From Gluconobacter sphaericus NBRC 12467 (GTDB taxonomy: Bacteria; Pseudomonadota; Alphaproteobacteria; Acetobacterales; Acetobacteraceae): a DNA stretch of 64,000 nt. The stretch is taken from positions 1 to 64,000 of the forward strand of contig NZ_BJMK01000002.1 in NCBI RefSeq assembly GCF_006539125.1, given 5' to 3'. Position 1 is the stretch's first letter, and each line of letters opens with the position of its first letter. Both the position numbers and the translations under genes were made by a program. Below, in pieces: positions 26,873 to 36,004 of this stretch. The notes below the pieces were generated by a model. It had not been told where the DNA came from and did no database searches. It saw nothing but the letters and a program-made list of their open reading frames with translations.

Positions 26873-28755
26873 CAATGGGCGACAATATCGTGACCGGACA
26901 GTATTCTGAGACCCATCGTGCTGCGGCAACGCCCATCGTCATCGTCGGGCATGTCGATCACGGTAAGTCCTCGCTGATCGGGCGTCTGCTGTATGACACG
27001 GACAGCCTTCAGGACGGCAAGCTGGCGCAGATCGTCGAGAGCAGCCGCAAGCGTGGTCTGGCGGTGGAGTGGAGCTTCCTGCTCGATTCCCTTCAGATCG
27101 AGCGTGATCAGGGCGTGACGGTTGATTCCACGCGGATTCCGTTCCGTCTGGGATCGCGGGAATTCGTGATCGTCGATGCGCCGGGCCATCGCCAGTTCCT
27201 GCGCAACATGATTACCGGGGCCGCCGATGCAGAAGCGGCTGTGCTGGTTGTCGATGCCAAGGAAGGCGCGCAGGAGCAGACGCGGCGTCATGCGATGCTG
27301 CTGCGTCTGATCGGCATCCGGCATGTGATTGTGCTGCTCAACAAGTCCGATCTGCTGGATTTTGACGAGGCGAAGATCGTCAAGGTCGAGTCCGACGTGC
27401 GCCAGCTTCTGGGCCGTCTGGAAATCGAGGTTGAGGCTGTTGTTCCTGCGTCTGCACGCGATGGCGATAACATCGCCAGCCGTTCCGAGCGGGCGCTTTG
27501 GTACAAGGGACCGACGCTGGTGGAGGCTCTGGCCAATGTGCCGCCGCCGGCATCGCGCGCTGCGTTGCCGTTCCGGATGCCGGTGCAGGATGTCTATCGC
27601 TTTGACGGTGTGCGCTATGTGGCGGGGCGGATCGAGCGCGGCACGGTGCGGGCGGGCGACCGTCTGGCCATCGGGGCGCAGGGGCAGGTTGCGACTGTGG
27701 CGGAAGTTTGCCGCTGGCATGCGCCGGAACTTCCGGTTGCAGGTGCGGGCGAGTCCATTGCGCTGCGTCTGGAGCCGGATCTGGTGCCAGACCGGGGCGA
27801 TCTGCTGTTCCCGGCGGATGACAAGGCTGCTGCGCCGGAGCGTTCGGCCCGGATTCGCACGCGCCTGTTCTGGCTGCGCGGCGAGCCGCTGCGGGTGGGT
27901 GAGAGCTTTACGCTGCGTCTGGCGACGGCCGAGCATGATGTGACGGTGGCGTCCATTGATGCCGTGGTCGATCTGGAAGATTTAACCCTGCGTGAAGGCG
28001 ACAGCGTGCCGCCAGATGGGTTTGCGGAAATCACTCTGGCAGCGTCCCATGCCGTGCTGTTCGATCCGTTCGCGCCGGGCTTTGGCGACGGGCGTGGCGT
28101 TCTGGTGGATCGTTACCAGCGCATCGTTGGTGGCGCGCCGCTGATTGGTCCGGCTGAACTGGCGGACGGCGCACATGCCATTCATCCGACAGCCAGCCGT
28201 GTGTCTGCGGCCCGTCAGGTCCAGACGCGAGGCCATAAGAGCGGTGTGTTCTGGCTGACGGGGCTGCCGGGGTCTGGCAAGAGTACGGTGGCGCGGGCGG
28301 CTGAACTGGCGCTTTCGGAACAGGCGATCAACGCGACCGTTCTGGATGGGGACACGCTGCGGGCCGGGCTGTGCAGCGATCTTGGATTCTCGCTGGAAGA
28401 CCGTCGCGAAAACATCCGTCGTGCGGCGCATGTGGCGAAGATTCTGGCCGAGAGCGGACAGGTCGTGATCGTGGCGCTGGTGTCTCCGCTTGAAGCTGAC
28501 CGGGCGCAGGCACGGCAGATCGTGGGCGAGAACTTCCATGAAGTCTTCGTCGATACACCGCTGGAGACCTGCGAAAAGCGGGACCCCAAAGGGTTGTATG
28601 CAGCGGCGCGTTCGGGAAAAATCCCGGAGTTTACGGGCGTTTCAGCGCCTTATGAGGCACCGGTATCGCCGGAACTGCGTCTGCCTGCGGACCGTCCGGA
28701 GCAGGAGGCCATCAACACCCTGACGGCGTTTATCCTGCGGATCGTTCAGCCGTAA
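26869..28755 (+). CDS. cysNC: Bifunctional sulfate adenylyltransferase subunit 1 / APS kinase
   Basis: A 628-aa fusion. Residues about 20-430 are the CysN GTPase with [26 protein letters not shown] and NKSD boxes and two beta-barrel domains. Residues about 455-628 are the CysC APS kinase with Walker [10 protein letters not shown] at 464-472, then [31 protein letters not shown] and [11 protein letters not shown]. It makes APS and phosphorylates it to PAPS. The neighbouring CysH has APS-reductase cysteines, so the kinase may serve other PAPS needs. The start GTG (26869) overlaps the cysD stop. A rho-independent terminator follows. Confidence 0.95.
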   Translation: MTMGDNIVTGQYSETHRAAATPIVIVGHVDHGKSSLIGRLLYDTDSLQDGKLAQIVESSRKRGLAVEWSFLLDSLQIERDQGVTVDSTRIPFRLGSREFVIVDAPGHRQFLRNMITGAADAEAAVLVVDAKEGAQEQTRRHAMLLRLIGIRHVIVLLNKSDLLDFDEAKIVKVESDVRQLLGRLEIEVEAVVPASARDGDNIASRSERALWYKGPTLVEALANVPPPASRAALPFRMPVQDVYRFDGVRYVAGRIERGTVRAGDRLAIGAQGQVATVAEVCRWHAPELPVAGAGESIALRLEPDLVPDRGDLLFPADDKAAAPERSARIRTRLFWLRGEPLRVGESFTLRLATAEHDVTVASIDAVVDLEDLTLREGDSVPPDGFAEITLAASHAVLFDPFAPGFGDGRGVLVDRYQRIVGGAPLIGPAELADGAHAIHPTASRVSAARQVQTRGHKSGVFWLTGLPGSGKSTVARAAELALSEQAINATVLDGDTLRAGLCSDLGFSLEDRRENIRRAAHVAKILAESGQVVIVALVSPLEADRAQARQIVGENFHEVFVDTPLETCEKRDPKGLYAAARSGKIPEFTGVSAPYEAPVSPELRLPADRPEQEAINTLTAFILRIVQP

Positions 28756-28785
28756 GACAGGATTTCCCGACGGCAATAACGTCAG

Positions 28786-28817
28786 AACCCCCTTTCTGTA
28801 TGGGAAGGGGGTTTTTT
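28786..28817 (+). terminator. Rho-independent terminator of the cys operon
   Basis: Perfect stem AACCCCCTT / AAGGGGGTT around a short loop, followed by a run of T (GTTTTTTC), 30 bp after the cysNC stop. Confidence 0.9.
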
Positions 28818-28853
28818 CATGTCTGCCGTCTCAGGGCTGTGCCGGATCGCACA

Positions 28854-28867
28854 CGAGAAATTTCTCG
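28854..28867. promoter_or_regulatory. Candidate operator palindrome upstream of sugar porter
   Basis: A perfect 14-bp palindrome CGAGAAATTTCTCG, followed 16 bp later by an inverted repeat GTAAC-N9-GTTAC (28883-28901). Both lie in the AT-rich leader between the cys terminator and the sugar porter start. No regulator gene is adjacent, so the binding protein is unknown. Confidence 0.4.
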
Positions 28868-28979
28868 ATAAAAACGAAAATTGTAACTTTTGTGATGTTA
28901 CTTTCCTGTTGTGGAGCGTTAACGTAGGCAGATTGTCTCACGAATAATAGTCTGCGGCTTCGCGGTGGAAGGTTTCACG

Positions 28980-30386
28980 ATGCAGAACGGGAACGCGCAC
29001 GGACGGTTGAGCGGAAATGCCCTGACGAATTTCATTGCGACCATTTCGGCAACGGGCGGGCTGTTGTTCGGGTATGATACTGGCATCATCTCTTCTGCCC
29101 TGCTCCAGCTTCGCAACCAGTTTCATCTGGATACGCTTGGGGCGGAAATCGTGACATCGGCCATCATCCTGGGAGCGTTGATCGGATGCCTGGGGGCCGG
29201 GAGTATCTCCGATCGGATCGGGCGCCGGCGTACGGTTATGATCGCGGCGGCACTGTTCCTTCTGGGGACAGTGGTTGTTTCCTCGGCGCAAAGTGTGGCT
29301 GTTCTGATTATTGCCCGTCTGATCCTCGGTCTGGCCATTGGCGCGGCGTCGCAGATCGTTCCGATCTATATCGCGGAAGTCTCGCCGCCAGAACGTCGGG
29401 GACGGCTTGTTGTTGGTTTTCAGCTGGCGGTGGTTTTTGGTATCACGAGTTCTTTCGTGACTGGCTATCTGCTGCGGGATTCGAGTTGGCGGCTGATGTT
29501 CGGGATCGGGATGCTGCCTGCGCTGATCCTGTTCGTGGGCATGGCGTTCCTGCCCAACAGCCCGCGATGGCTGGCTCTTAACGGACAGATCGAAGAAGCA
29601 AGGGTAGTTCTGCGGCGGGTGCGTCTGTCCGATGAGGCGGCGGACCGGGAGCTTGAGGAAATTATTGAAAACCACGATGTGCAGGCGCCGTGGTCCGAAC
29701 TGGCGAAGCCCTGGGTGCGGCCTGCGCTGACGGCCTCTGTGGGTATTGCGCTCCTGTGTCAGTTTACGGGCATCAATGCCGTCATGTATTATGCGCCGAC
29801 GATTTTTGCCGATGCCGGTTTCGGGCAGGATTCCGCCCTGCTGACCTCTGTGGCCGTTGGTGTGGGCATGGTTTTTGCGACAGTATTCGGGGGTTGGGCC
29901 GTCGATACCTGGGGGCGGCGGACGCTGCTTCTGCGGATGTTGCCAGGGGCCGTAGTGGCGCTTGCGGTTCTGGGGACGACGTTTGCGATGCATCTGACCG
30001 GCGGGATCGGGGCATGGATCACGGTTGCAGCCGTCATGGCCTATACCATTTTTAATACGGGTAGTCTGTCGGTCGCCATCTGGTTGGTTGGGGCGGAAGT
30101 CTATCCACTGTCCTGTCGGGGCAAGGGTATGAGTCTTGTAGCCGGAAGCCATTGGGGGGCGGATCTGTTGATTTCCCTGTCTACGCTGTCACTCGTGCAG
30201 ATGCTGGGCGCGGGGTGGACGTTCTGGCTGTTTGCGGGAGTCAATGCTTTCGCGTTTTGGTTCGTGCTGCGTTACGTGCCCGAGACCAAAGGCCAGTCCC
30301 TTGAGGAATTGGAGCGGCGGCTGCGCAACGGGACGTTTGCGCCGGTGGATCGTGCGGTGGCCCGGTCCGAAGCCCAGGCCCGGTAA
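28980..30386 (+). CDS. Sugar porter family MFS transporter
   Basis: A 468-aa, 12-TM permease of the sugar porter family. It has GGLLFGYDTGIISSALLQL in TM1, the DRIGRRR loop after TM2, PIYIAEVSPPERRGRLVVGF after TM4-5, PNSPRWLALNG in the centre, QFTGINAVMYYAPTIF in TM7, and PETKGQSLEELERRL at the C-terminus. It imports a hexose, pentose or polyol by proton symport; the exact substrate is not readable. I use the ATG at 28980 (GGAAGG 7 bp upstream) rather than a GTG at 28965. Its 3' end converges on ugd, 9 bp apart. Confidence 0.93.
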   Translation: MQNGNAHGRLSGNALTNFIATISATGGLLFGYDTGIISSALLQLRNQFHLDTLGAEIVTSAIILGALIGCLGAGSISDRIGRRRTVMIAAALFLLGTVVVSSAQSVAVLIIARLILGLAIGAASQIVPIYIAEVSPPERRGRLVVGFQLAVVFGITSSFVTGYLLRDSSWRLMFGIGMLPALILFVGMAFLPNSPRWLALNGQIEEARVVLRRVRLSDEAADRELEEIIENHDVQAPWSELAKPWVRPALTASVGIALLCQFTGINAVMYYAPTIFADAGFGQDSALLTSVAVGVGMVFATVFGGWAVDTWGRRTLLLRMLPGAVVALAVLGTTFAMHLTGGIGAWITVAAVMAYTIFNTGSLSVAIWLVGAEVYPLSCRGKGMSLVAGSHWGADLLISLSTLSLVQMLGAGWTFWLFAGVNAFAFWFVLRYVPETKGQSLEELERRLRNGTFAPVDRAVARSEAQAR

Positions 30387-30395
30387 GGTACGCTC

Positions 30396-31721
30396 TCAGG
30401 GGCGCCCGATCGAACGGTAATCGAACCCGACCTCGCGCATGAGGTCGGGGCTCCAGATGTTGCGCAGATCTGCGATGGCGTTGCCGCGCATGGCACTTCG
30501 CAGGCGTGCCGGGTCGAGAGCGCGGAACATGTTCCATTCCGTCAGGACGACAACGATGTCGGCGTCCTGTGCGGCGGCCAGAGCGTCCTCGCAGTAGCGT
30601 ACGCCTTCCGGCAGGAGCGCGCGGGCCGCGTCCATCCCTTCGGGATCGAAGACCTGAAGAGTAGCACCTGCTTCATGCAGGCAAGCCAGAATGGGCAGGG
30701 ACGCTGCTTCGCGCATATCATCCGTGTCGGGCTTGAACGTCAGGCCGAGGATGCCGACGGTCTTGCCTTCAAGGCTTCCGCCCGCCTGCGCAATGATACG
30801 TTCGGCCATCCCCGTTTTGCGGGCTTCGTTGATAGAGACTGTGGCTTCCACGAGTTTTGTGGGGGCACCGGCGTCCTGGGCGATGGCGGTCAGGGCGCGG
30901 GTGTCCTTGGGAAAGCAGGAACCACCATAGCCCGGTCCGGGGCTGAGGAAACGGCTGCCGATCCGCTGGTCGAGGCCCATGCCGCGCGCGACGTCATGGA
31001 TGTTGCCGCCGACTTTCTCGCATAGATCGGCCATTTCGTTGATGAAGGTGACCTTCATTGCGAGGAAGGCATTGGCGGCGTATTTGGTCAGTTCAGCAGT
31101 TTCCAGATCCGTCAGGACGATCGGGGCCTGAATGGCTGTGAGCGGGCGGTAGAGCTGTTCGATCAGGCTTTGCGCGCGGGTCCCGCCATCCGGGCCTGAG
31201 CGGTCGATGCCGACGATGACCCGGTCCGGGCGCATGAAATCGTCGATCGCGTTACCTTCGCGGAGGAACTCCGGATTGGAGGCGACGTCGAAGATCAGGT
31301 CCGGCCTTGTCTGACGCAGGATACGGGCGACTTCGCGGCCTGTGCCGACGGGTACGGTAGATTTCGTAACGACCAGAAGATCCGTTCTGGCAGCACGGGC
31401 AATCTCCTCGGCTGCGGCGTAGACATAGGTCAGGTCGGCATGACCATCGCCGCGTCGCGTCGGGGTGCCGACGGCGATGAAGACGGCATCAGCGTCACTC
31501 ATGGCGGCGCCGAGATCGTCCCCGAATGTCAGGCGACCGGCGTCGACATTGCTGCTGACGAGAGTGTCCAGCCCCGGTTCATAGATGGGGATGCGACCGG
31601 CATTGAGGGCCTCAAGCTTTTTTGGGTCCCGCTCCACGATGGTGACGTCGGCTCCGAACTCGGCGAAGCAGGCGCCTGAGACAAGACCGACATATCCGCC
31701 ACCGACCATTGCAATACGCAT
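30396..31721 (-). CDS. ugd: UDP-glucose 6-dehydrogenase
   Basis: A 441-aa enzyme that oxidises UDP-glucose to UDP-glucuronate in two NAD-dependent steps. The N-terminal Rossmann motif is MVGGGYVGLVSGACFAEFG, and EPGLDTLVSSN and VAVGTPTRRGDGHADL-type substrate contacts follow. ELTKYAANAFLAMKVTFINE is the family block. The catalytic Cys is in GPGYGGSCFPKDTRAL, and GLTFKPDTDDMREA is in the C-terminal domain. UDP-glucuronate would feed surface polysaccharides, possibly those of the capsule genes at the start of the window. It appears monocistronic. Confidence 0.95.
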   Translation of the reverse strand: MRIAMVGGGYVGLVSGACFAEFGADVTIVERDPKKLEALNAGRIPIYEPGLDTLVSSNVDAGRLTFGDDLGAAMSDADAVFIAVGTPTRRGDGHADLTYVYAAAEEIARAARTDLLVVTKSTVPVGTGREVARILRQTRPDLIFDVASNPEFLREGNAIDDFMRPDRVIVGIDRSGPDGGTRAQSLIEQLYRPLTAIQAPIVLTDLETAELTKYAANAFLAMKVTFINEMADLCEKVGGNIHDVARGMGLDQRIGSRFLSPGPGYGGSCFPKDTRALTAIAQDAGAPTKLVEATVSINEARKTGMAERIIAQAGGSLEGKTVGILGLTFKPDTDDMREAASLPILACLHEAGATLQVFDPEGMDAARALLPEGVRYCEDALAAAQDADIVVVLTEWNMFRALDPARLRSAMRGNAIADLRNIWSPDLMREVGFDYRSIGRP

Positions 31722-31796
31722 ATCTGGACCCTCTTCTTACGGTGCGACGTGCATAGCCGGGGGCTGGGTGGGGTGCAAATTCTGTGGCCTCAATGG

Positions 31797-33764
31797 CTAG
31801 CGTGTAGGGCGTGCGCAGGCGTTGGAGGCTGCGAAACCCTGCAAAGCGGGAGGAAGGTTCGTAACCTCGTTTGAATCCGCGAGCATGTTCCGGCCGGCCT
31901 TCGACCATTTTGCGAGGGAAAGGACCGGTGCATCAAAACGACCACTGACGCGGACAGGAACGTCCAGGGCAAAGAAACTGGTCGAGAAGGGGCGGCTGGC
32001 AAAGACGAGATCAAGCCATTTGCGGTTGAGATCGAAGTCCGCCTTGGCCGCGATGGTACCAGCGCCCGTGCGCAGACGCAGGGGTACGACGACACCGACC
32101 CCCTGATGCATCTGTAGGACGCCAAGCAGGCAGGTGATGGGGGTGACGCCCTTGGCGTGTCGGAAAAGGAGGCGAAGATCCATCGAGGCGGCCTCGACGA
32201 TCTCACGCGCGATTTCGCCCTTTTCCATGCTGACGGCTGCGGTGAGGTCGGCGCGGCTCATGGCTTCGTTAAGGGTGTGGACGTTGTGTGCGCTGGCGAT
32301 AATGCGAAAGCTCAGGCTACCACTGACCGGCACGGGAGCAAGGCCTGCAACGCGACGCAGGCGGTCGATGTTGCCATGGGTCAGGGCGATTTCAGCAGCG
32401 ATGCGGGAGGATTTCCCGTCGGCTTCGATATGTCCGTTGGCACTGAGTGAGGCACCAACATACCCGAGGCGCAGGACAGGAATGTCGATGCGGTTGGGGA
32501 TCTGGGACGCCTGGATCATCAGGTTTGCGAAGTCGAGCTTGTTATAGACCAGTTGATGGGCCGTGAGGTCGAAATGGACCAGTGGGTCGGGATCGGGCGG
32601 CGTCAGGAGCATCAGGTCCGCGTGGAGCGTGGACGGACTTTTCTTGCTGCCTTTTGAGCCTGAGGGCGCGAGGATTGGCATCAGGCCGTTGATGTCGAGG
32701 CGGCCAAAACCGATTTTGGCTGTTACGTCATCGGGTTTGCCGTGGCTGCCTTCGACAAGCGCAAAGTCGCCGTTTTCCATCGTGCTGGTCTGGATGGTGC
32801 CGTTCGCCTTTCGGAAATGCCAGTCATTGCCGGAATGGCTGAAATCGCCGGACAGGGTCAGTTTGACCGGGGCATGATCGCCTTTGATTCCGGCGACGCT
32901 GAACAGCGTGTCGGATGTGGGTGTGGTGACGGTGGTGTGGCCTTCGACGCCGTCAAAATTTGTCGGGTCTGTCAGGGTGCCGGTGAAGTCCGAGGTCATG
33001 TCACCGGATGTGACATGGGCCTTGGTGCCGTAGGGGCGCTGTGGTGTTTTGCGGAGGTCGCGGATCGGCTCCATTTCGGCAGAAATCGCGATCGGGGTGT
33101 CATTATAGGCGCCGTTCAACGTCATGGTGAGGGGGCTCGTGTCGCTGGTTGACGCGAGTTCGACCTTCCCGAGTGTGGTCTTGTAGGACGCGCCATTGGC
33201 CGAACGGTAGGTCACATCACTGTCGAGAATCGTGATGTTGCGCAGGCCTGGGGCGTTGCTTAGATCAGGCGGTGCGTCCGCTTTGGCCTGTTGTTCAGGC
33301 GTGAGCGGGGGGCGCGGGTCGTTCTGATGGGGGCCGAAGCGCCAGTTGGGCAGATGTGCCGGTGTGCGTTCGAACAGACCCGAGAACTTCGAGATGACGA
33401 TATTGCGGGTCTCGGGTGGTCCCCAGATCAGGGAGGTCAGGCGCACTTGTGCGCTGAGATGGCCGAGCGTCATCATTTGCGGGCGGGTGCCACTGGCGAT
33501 GTTGGCGACGGAGATGTCGTTGGCGTCGATGGTCAGCCATGTGCCCGGATGGACGTGCAGGGCGCCGATATGGACGGGGCGGTCCAGTTTCTTTTCCAGC
33601 TTCGCGGTAGCGAAAGCGGCAAGGTCCTTGTGATCGATCCAGATCCATCCTGCGCCGAACAGGGCTAGAAGAAGAACGGTAAGGGACAGGATGGAAACCA
33701 GAAACCAGCGCAGCAAGAGACTGTCTTTCAGGACGTTTTCAGTGAGGCTGGATAATACCGGCAA
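31797..33764 (-). CDS. AsmA-family protein
   Basis: A 655-aa protein with one N-terminal TM (FLVSILSLTVLLLALFGAGW, about 20-39) and a long periplasmic part. The chorein-like N-terminal motif is LDRPVHIGALHVHPGTWLTI, and the C-terminal AsmA region has HLPNWRFGPH and SFRIIASAHNVHTLNEAMS. AsmA-like proteins bridge the periplasm and are implicated in phospholipid transport to the outer membrane. The only in-frame start near the 5' end is TTG (33762-33764), with no good ribosome site, so the true start is uncertain. Confidence 0.85.
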   Translation of the reverse strand: MPVLSSLTENVLKDSLLLRWFLVSILSLTVLLLALFGAGWIWIDHKDLAAFATAKLEKKLDRPVHIGALHVHPGTWLTIDANDISVANIASGTRPQMMTLGHLSAQVRLTSLIWGPPETRNIVISKFSGLFERTPAHLPNWRFGPHQNDPRPPLTPEQQAKADAPPDLSNAPGLRNITILDSDVTYRSANGASYKTTLGKVELASTSDTSPLTMTLNGAYNDTPIAISAEMEPIRDLRKTPQRPYGTKAHVTSGDMTSDFTGTLTDPTNFDGVEGHTTVTTPTSDTLFSVAGIKGDHAPVKLTLSGDFSHSGNDWHFRKANGTIQTSTMENGDFALVEGSHGKPDDVTAKIGFGRLDINGLMPILAPSGSKGSKKSPSTLHADLMLLTPPDPDPLVHFDLTAHQLVYNKLDFANLMIQASQIPNRIDIPVLRLGYVGASLSANGHIEADGKSSRIAAEIALTHGNIDRLRRVAGLAPVPVSGSLSFRIIASAHNVHTLNEAMSRADLTAAVSMEKGEIAREIVEAASMDLRLLFRHAKGVTPITCLLGVLQMHQGVGVVVPLRLRTGAGTIAAKADFDLNRKWLDLVFASRPFSTSFFALDVPVRVSGRFDAPVLSLAKWSKAGRNMLADSNEVTNLPPALQGFAASNACARPTR

Positions 33765-33908
33765 ATTTCATGAAAACGAAGCATCTTAGAATAGGCTGCG
33801 GTGATCAAAAAAATATTAGAAATATACTGGGAATTGGCCTGATTTTTCAGCAAATACACAAAATATTAAATAGAAAATTATGTCACTTTATATCTCTCTA
33901 GCACAGAA

Positions 33909-33941
33909 GAGGATCACCCTATGCGAAGTAGGATGACCCTC
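33909..33941 (-). terminator. Hairpin terminator after the porin gene
   Basis: Read on the minus strand, GAGGGTCATCCTA pairs with TAGGGTGATCCTC (two G-T pairs) around a 7-nt loop, 9 bp after the porin stop codon. The T-run behind it is short (CTTCTGT), so termination may be partial. Confidence 0.6.
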
Positions 33942-33950
33942 GGTGTGTGT

Positions 33951-35672
33951 TTAGTTGAAAGGCATATAACGGAATGAGAGGAAGACCATGTTGTCGTCGG
34001 TATGTGGTGTTCCACCAACGCCAGAGAAGGCTTCGACATAAGTGTATGAGTATTGGGCGCCTACACGGACAGTGCCGTAATTTCCTTTGAAGGCATTATA
34101 CCAGAAGCCGGTTGTGGCCTGTGCGACGGTACGAACGTTTCCACTGGCAGCGCAGAGTGAGGAGAGTTCTGTATTGCAGCCCGACATGTTGTACAGTGGA
34201 TTGCCGTAGCCATATGCCTTGCCATTTACGTTATAGGCTGCGCGCGATCTGACGGTTTCGGCACCTACATAACCATAGAGTGTAAGAGCTTTGACTGGGT
34301 TTCCGTAGAGACCGAGCAGAACATTTGCTTCTGGCAGCGGGTGAGGCGACCCGTTCTGGTTAAAGCTGTAATCAGGGATGTTGCTGGTGCCGTATCGGCC
34401 GATCCCGATCCCAACCAGCCCTGATGCCTGGAAGTAGAGTTTGTCTTTGATGAGTGGGAGCAACAGTGCGCCACCGCCACCGCCGGCAACTGAAGTATGG
34501 CTTTGTCCACCGCCGAGAACGCTGGTGCGGTCATGAAGGAAGCGCATGACGCCGGTGACTTCGTAGTGACCCCAGCCAGGATCGGCAGCAAATTTGGTGA
34601 CGATATCTGGGGCAACATCGGTTGCGTAGTAGGTGTCTGGATTATTCACATTGGCGCCGGACTCTTTGTAAGTCACGGTTGTTCCGGTCGGCTCATAAGG
34701 CGTTCCTGTGGGAACTGCGGAAGGGTTTTCGATGGAAAGACCGATATGGTAGCGGCTGTTATCAAATCCTTTGACGATGCGGACCTGACTGTTTCGTGTC
34801 CAGTTAAAGCCAGGAACGTACTGGGCTTCAATTGAAAGTGGGATCTGCTCGTCGCGCGCGGACATGCCTTTGTTAAACATGGTGATGAGGGACCAGTTCT
34901 GGCCGCCCAAAATCTGCAGATCGTCAGCCTGATCCTTCAGCTCGCCATAAAACAGGCGGGCGCGCAGGACGTACGAGTTCGACTGACGTGAATTGGAAGC
35001 AGAGCCGGCGCCCTGGAAGTCGGTTTCGACGTAGGCATCGGCTTCGAGCTTGGAGGTGATTTTACCTTCTACCAAAGCTGCCAGACGGCTCTGACGCTCG
35101 CTCTGATGGAATTCGTTCATGTGATAGGCTGCGTTGTTGCCCCATGGGATCGCATTGAAGCCTGTGGAGATATCGGAGGCTGTGTTGCGAGAACGGAACA
35201 TCGTTGCGGCCTCAGCGAAGCCACCCAGAGTGATGCGTACACCGCCAACCTGGATTTGACCGCGGCGCAGGGGGCCATACAGGCTGGAATGGGCCGGTGG
35301 GGTGCCGGTGATTTGGCCGTATGGTGTGCTGGCCGTCTGTGGCGGAGCCAGCATTGAGGCGATGGTTATGCCGCCCGTGTGGATCTTGGAATCTGACTGG
35401 GGACGGCCAATCATTTTACTGCGCTGGCCATACGGATTGTTTTCGGCTTCTTCCCGCTGATGGGCGAGAACGGCGCGCGCGCGCTTCACTTCTTCAGCAT
35501 GTTCTTTCTTCATGCTGGTGAGCTGGGCCTGCATGGCCTGGATCTGCCGTTCCATGATCTGCATCTGGTCGGCGGCCCGGGCATGGCCACACAGCGGAAG
35601 AAGTGAAACCAGGGTTGTTGTGGCCAAAAGGGCCCTGGGGAGAGCTGTGGTCCGGCGGAAAGAAAAAACCAT
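33951..35672 (-). CDS. Porin with N-terminal coiled coil, probable phosphate-starvation porin
   Basis: A 573-aa outer-membrane protein. The signal peptide ends near GHARA (residue 33). A coiled coil of about 40 residues follows (QMQIMERQIQAMQAQLTSMK), as in DcaP-type trimeric porins. The rest is a beta-barrel ending in a Phe-containing strand (VFLSFRYMPFN). A Pho-box array lies about 80 bp upstream on the same strand. It is divergent from pstS, so it likely admits phosphate or organophosphates under phosphate limitation. That function is inferred from regulation and context; the barrel sequence alone gives only 'porin'. Confidence 0.8.
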   Translation of the reverse strand: MVFSFRRTTALPRALLATTTLVSLLPLCGHARAADQMQIMERQIQAMQAQLTSMKKEHAEEVKRARAVLAHQREEAENNPYGQRSKMIGRPQSDSKIHTGGITIASMLAPPQTASTPYGQITGTPPAHSSLYGPLRRGQIQVGGVRITLGGFAEAATMFRSRNTASDISTGFNAIPWGNNAAYHMNEFHQSERQSRLAALVEGKITSKLEADAYVETDFQGAGSASNSRQSNSYVLRARLFYGELKDQADDLQILGGQNWSLITMFNKGMSARDEQIPLSIEAQYVPGFNWTRNSQVRIVKGFDNSRYHIGLSIENPSAVPTGTPYEPTGTTVTYKESGANVNNPDTYYATDVAPDIVTKFAADPGWGHYEVTGVMRFLHDRTSVLGGGQSHTSVAGGGGGALLLPLIKDKLYFQASGLVGIGIGRYGTSNIPDYSFNQNGSPHPLPEANVLLGLYGNPVKALTLYGYVGAETVRSRAAYNVNGKAYGYGNPLYNMSGCNTELSSLCAASGNVRTVAQATTGFWYNAFKGNYGTVRVGAQYSYTYVEAFSGVGGTPHTDDNMVFLSFRYMPFN

Positions 35673-35750
35673 TGCTGCGGTGCGTCCTTCTGGGGAGGGC
35701 GTGTGTTCCGCAGTTCAGGTATCTGATTCGCTTTTCGAAATAATGGGAAG

Positions 35751-35783
35751 GTTTCATGACAGGGGTGTGACAGTTTGATGACA
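35751..35783 (-). promoter_or_regulatory. Pho box (three 11-bp repeats) of the porin gene
   Basis: On the minus strand three exact 11-bp units are in register: TGTCATCAAAC, TGTCACACCCC, TGTCATGAAAC. This matches the PhoB-binding consensus CTGTCAT plus a 4-bp spacer. The array lies 79 bp upstream of the porin start codon. Confidence 0.8.
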
Positions 35784-35914
35784 CAAAAGGCGAAAAGCCC
35801 CGGAAAACAGGGAGTTCCGTTTTTCGCATTTCAGTTTTGTTGCGCAAGGGGCGGCCGTAGGAACCTTACGAAGGGAGGGGTGTGACATTTCGGCACTTGG
35901 GGGCGTGCGGAGGT

Positions 35915-35931
35915 TGTCATGAAACTATCAT
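35915..35931 (+). promoter_or_regulatory. Pho box of pstS
   Basis: Two PhoB half-sites in 11-bp register, TGTCAT at 35915-35920 and TATCAT at 35926-35931 (TTGTCATGAAACTATCAT), 74 bp upstream of the pstS start. The sequence is close to the TGTCATGAAAC unit of the divergent porin array. Confidence 0.72.
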
Positions 35932-36004
35932 GGAGGTCCCACTGTTTCTGTATCCGCGCCGGCGTTACTAAGGGGCAGTTTTCACGCCCCACTAAGGGAT
36001 TCCC

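Noticed and set aside
25221-27936. Several long minus-strand open frames opposite the cys operon
   Set aside because: They are antisense to cysH, cysD and cysNC, which have complete motif sets. Their translations are Arg/His/Gln-rich, as expected from antisense of GC-rich genes.
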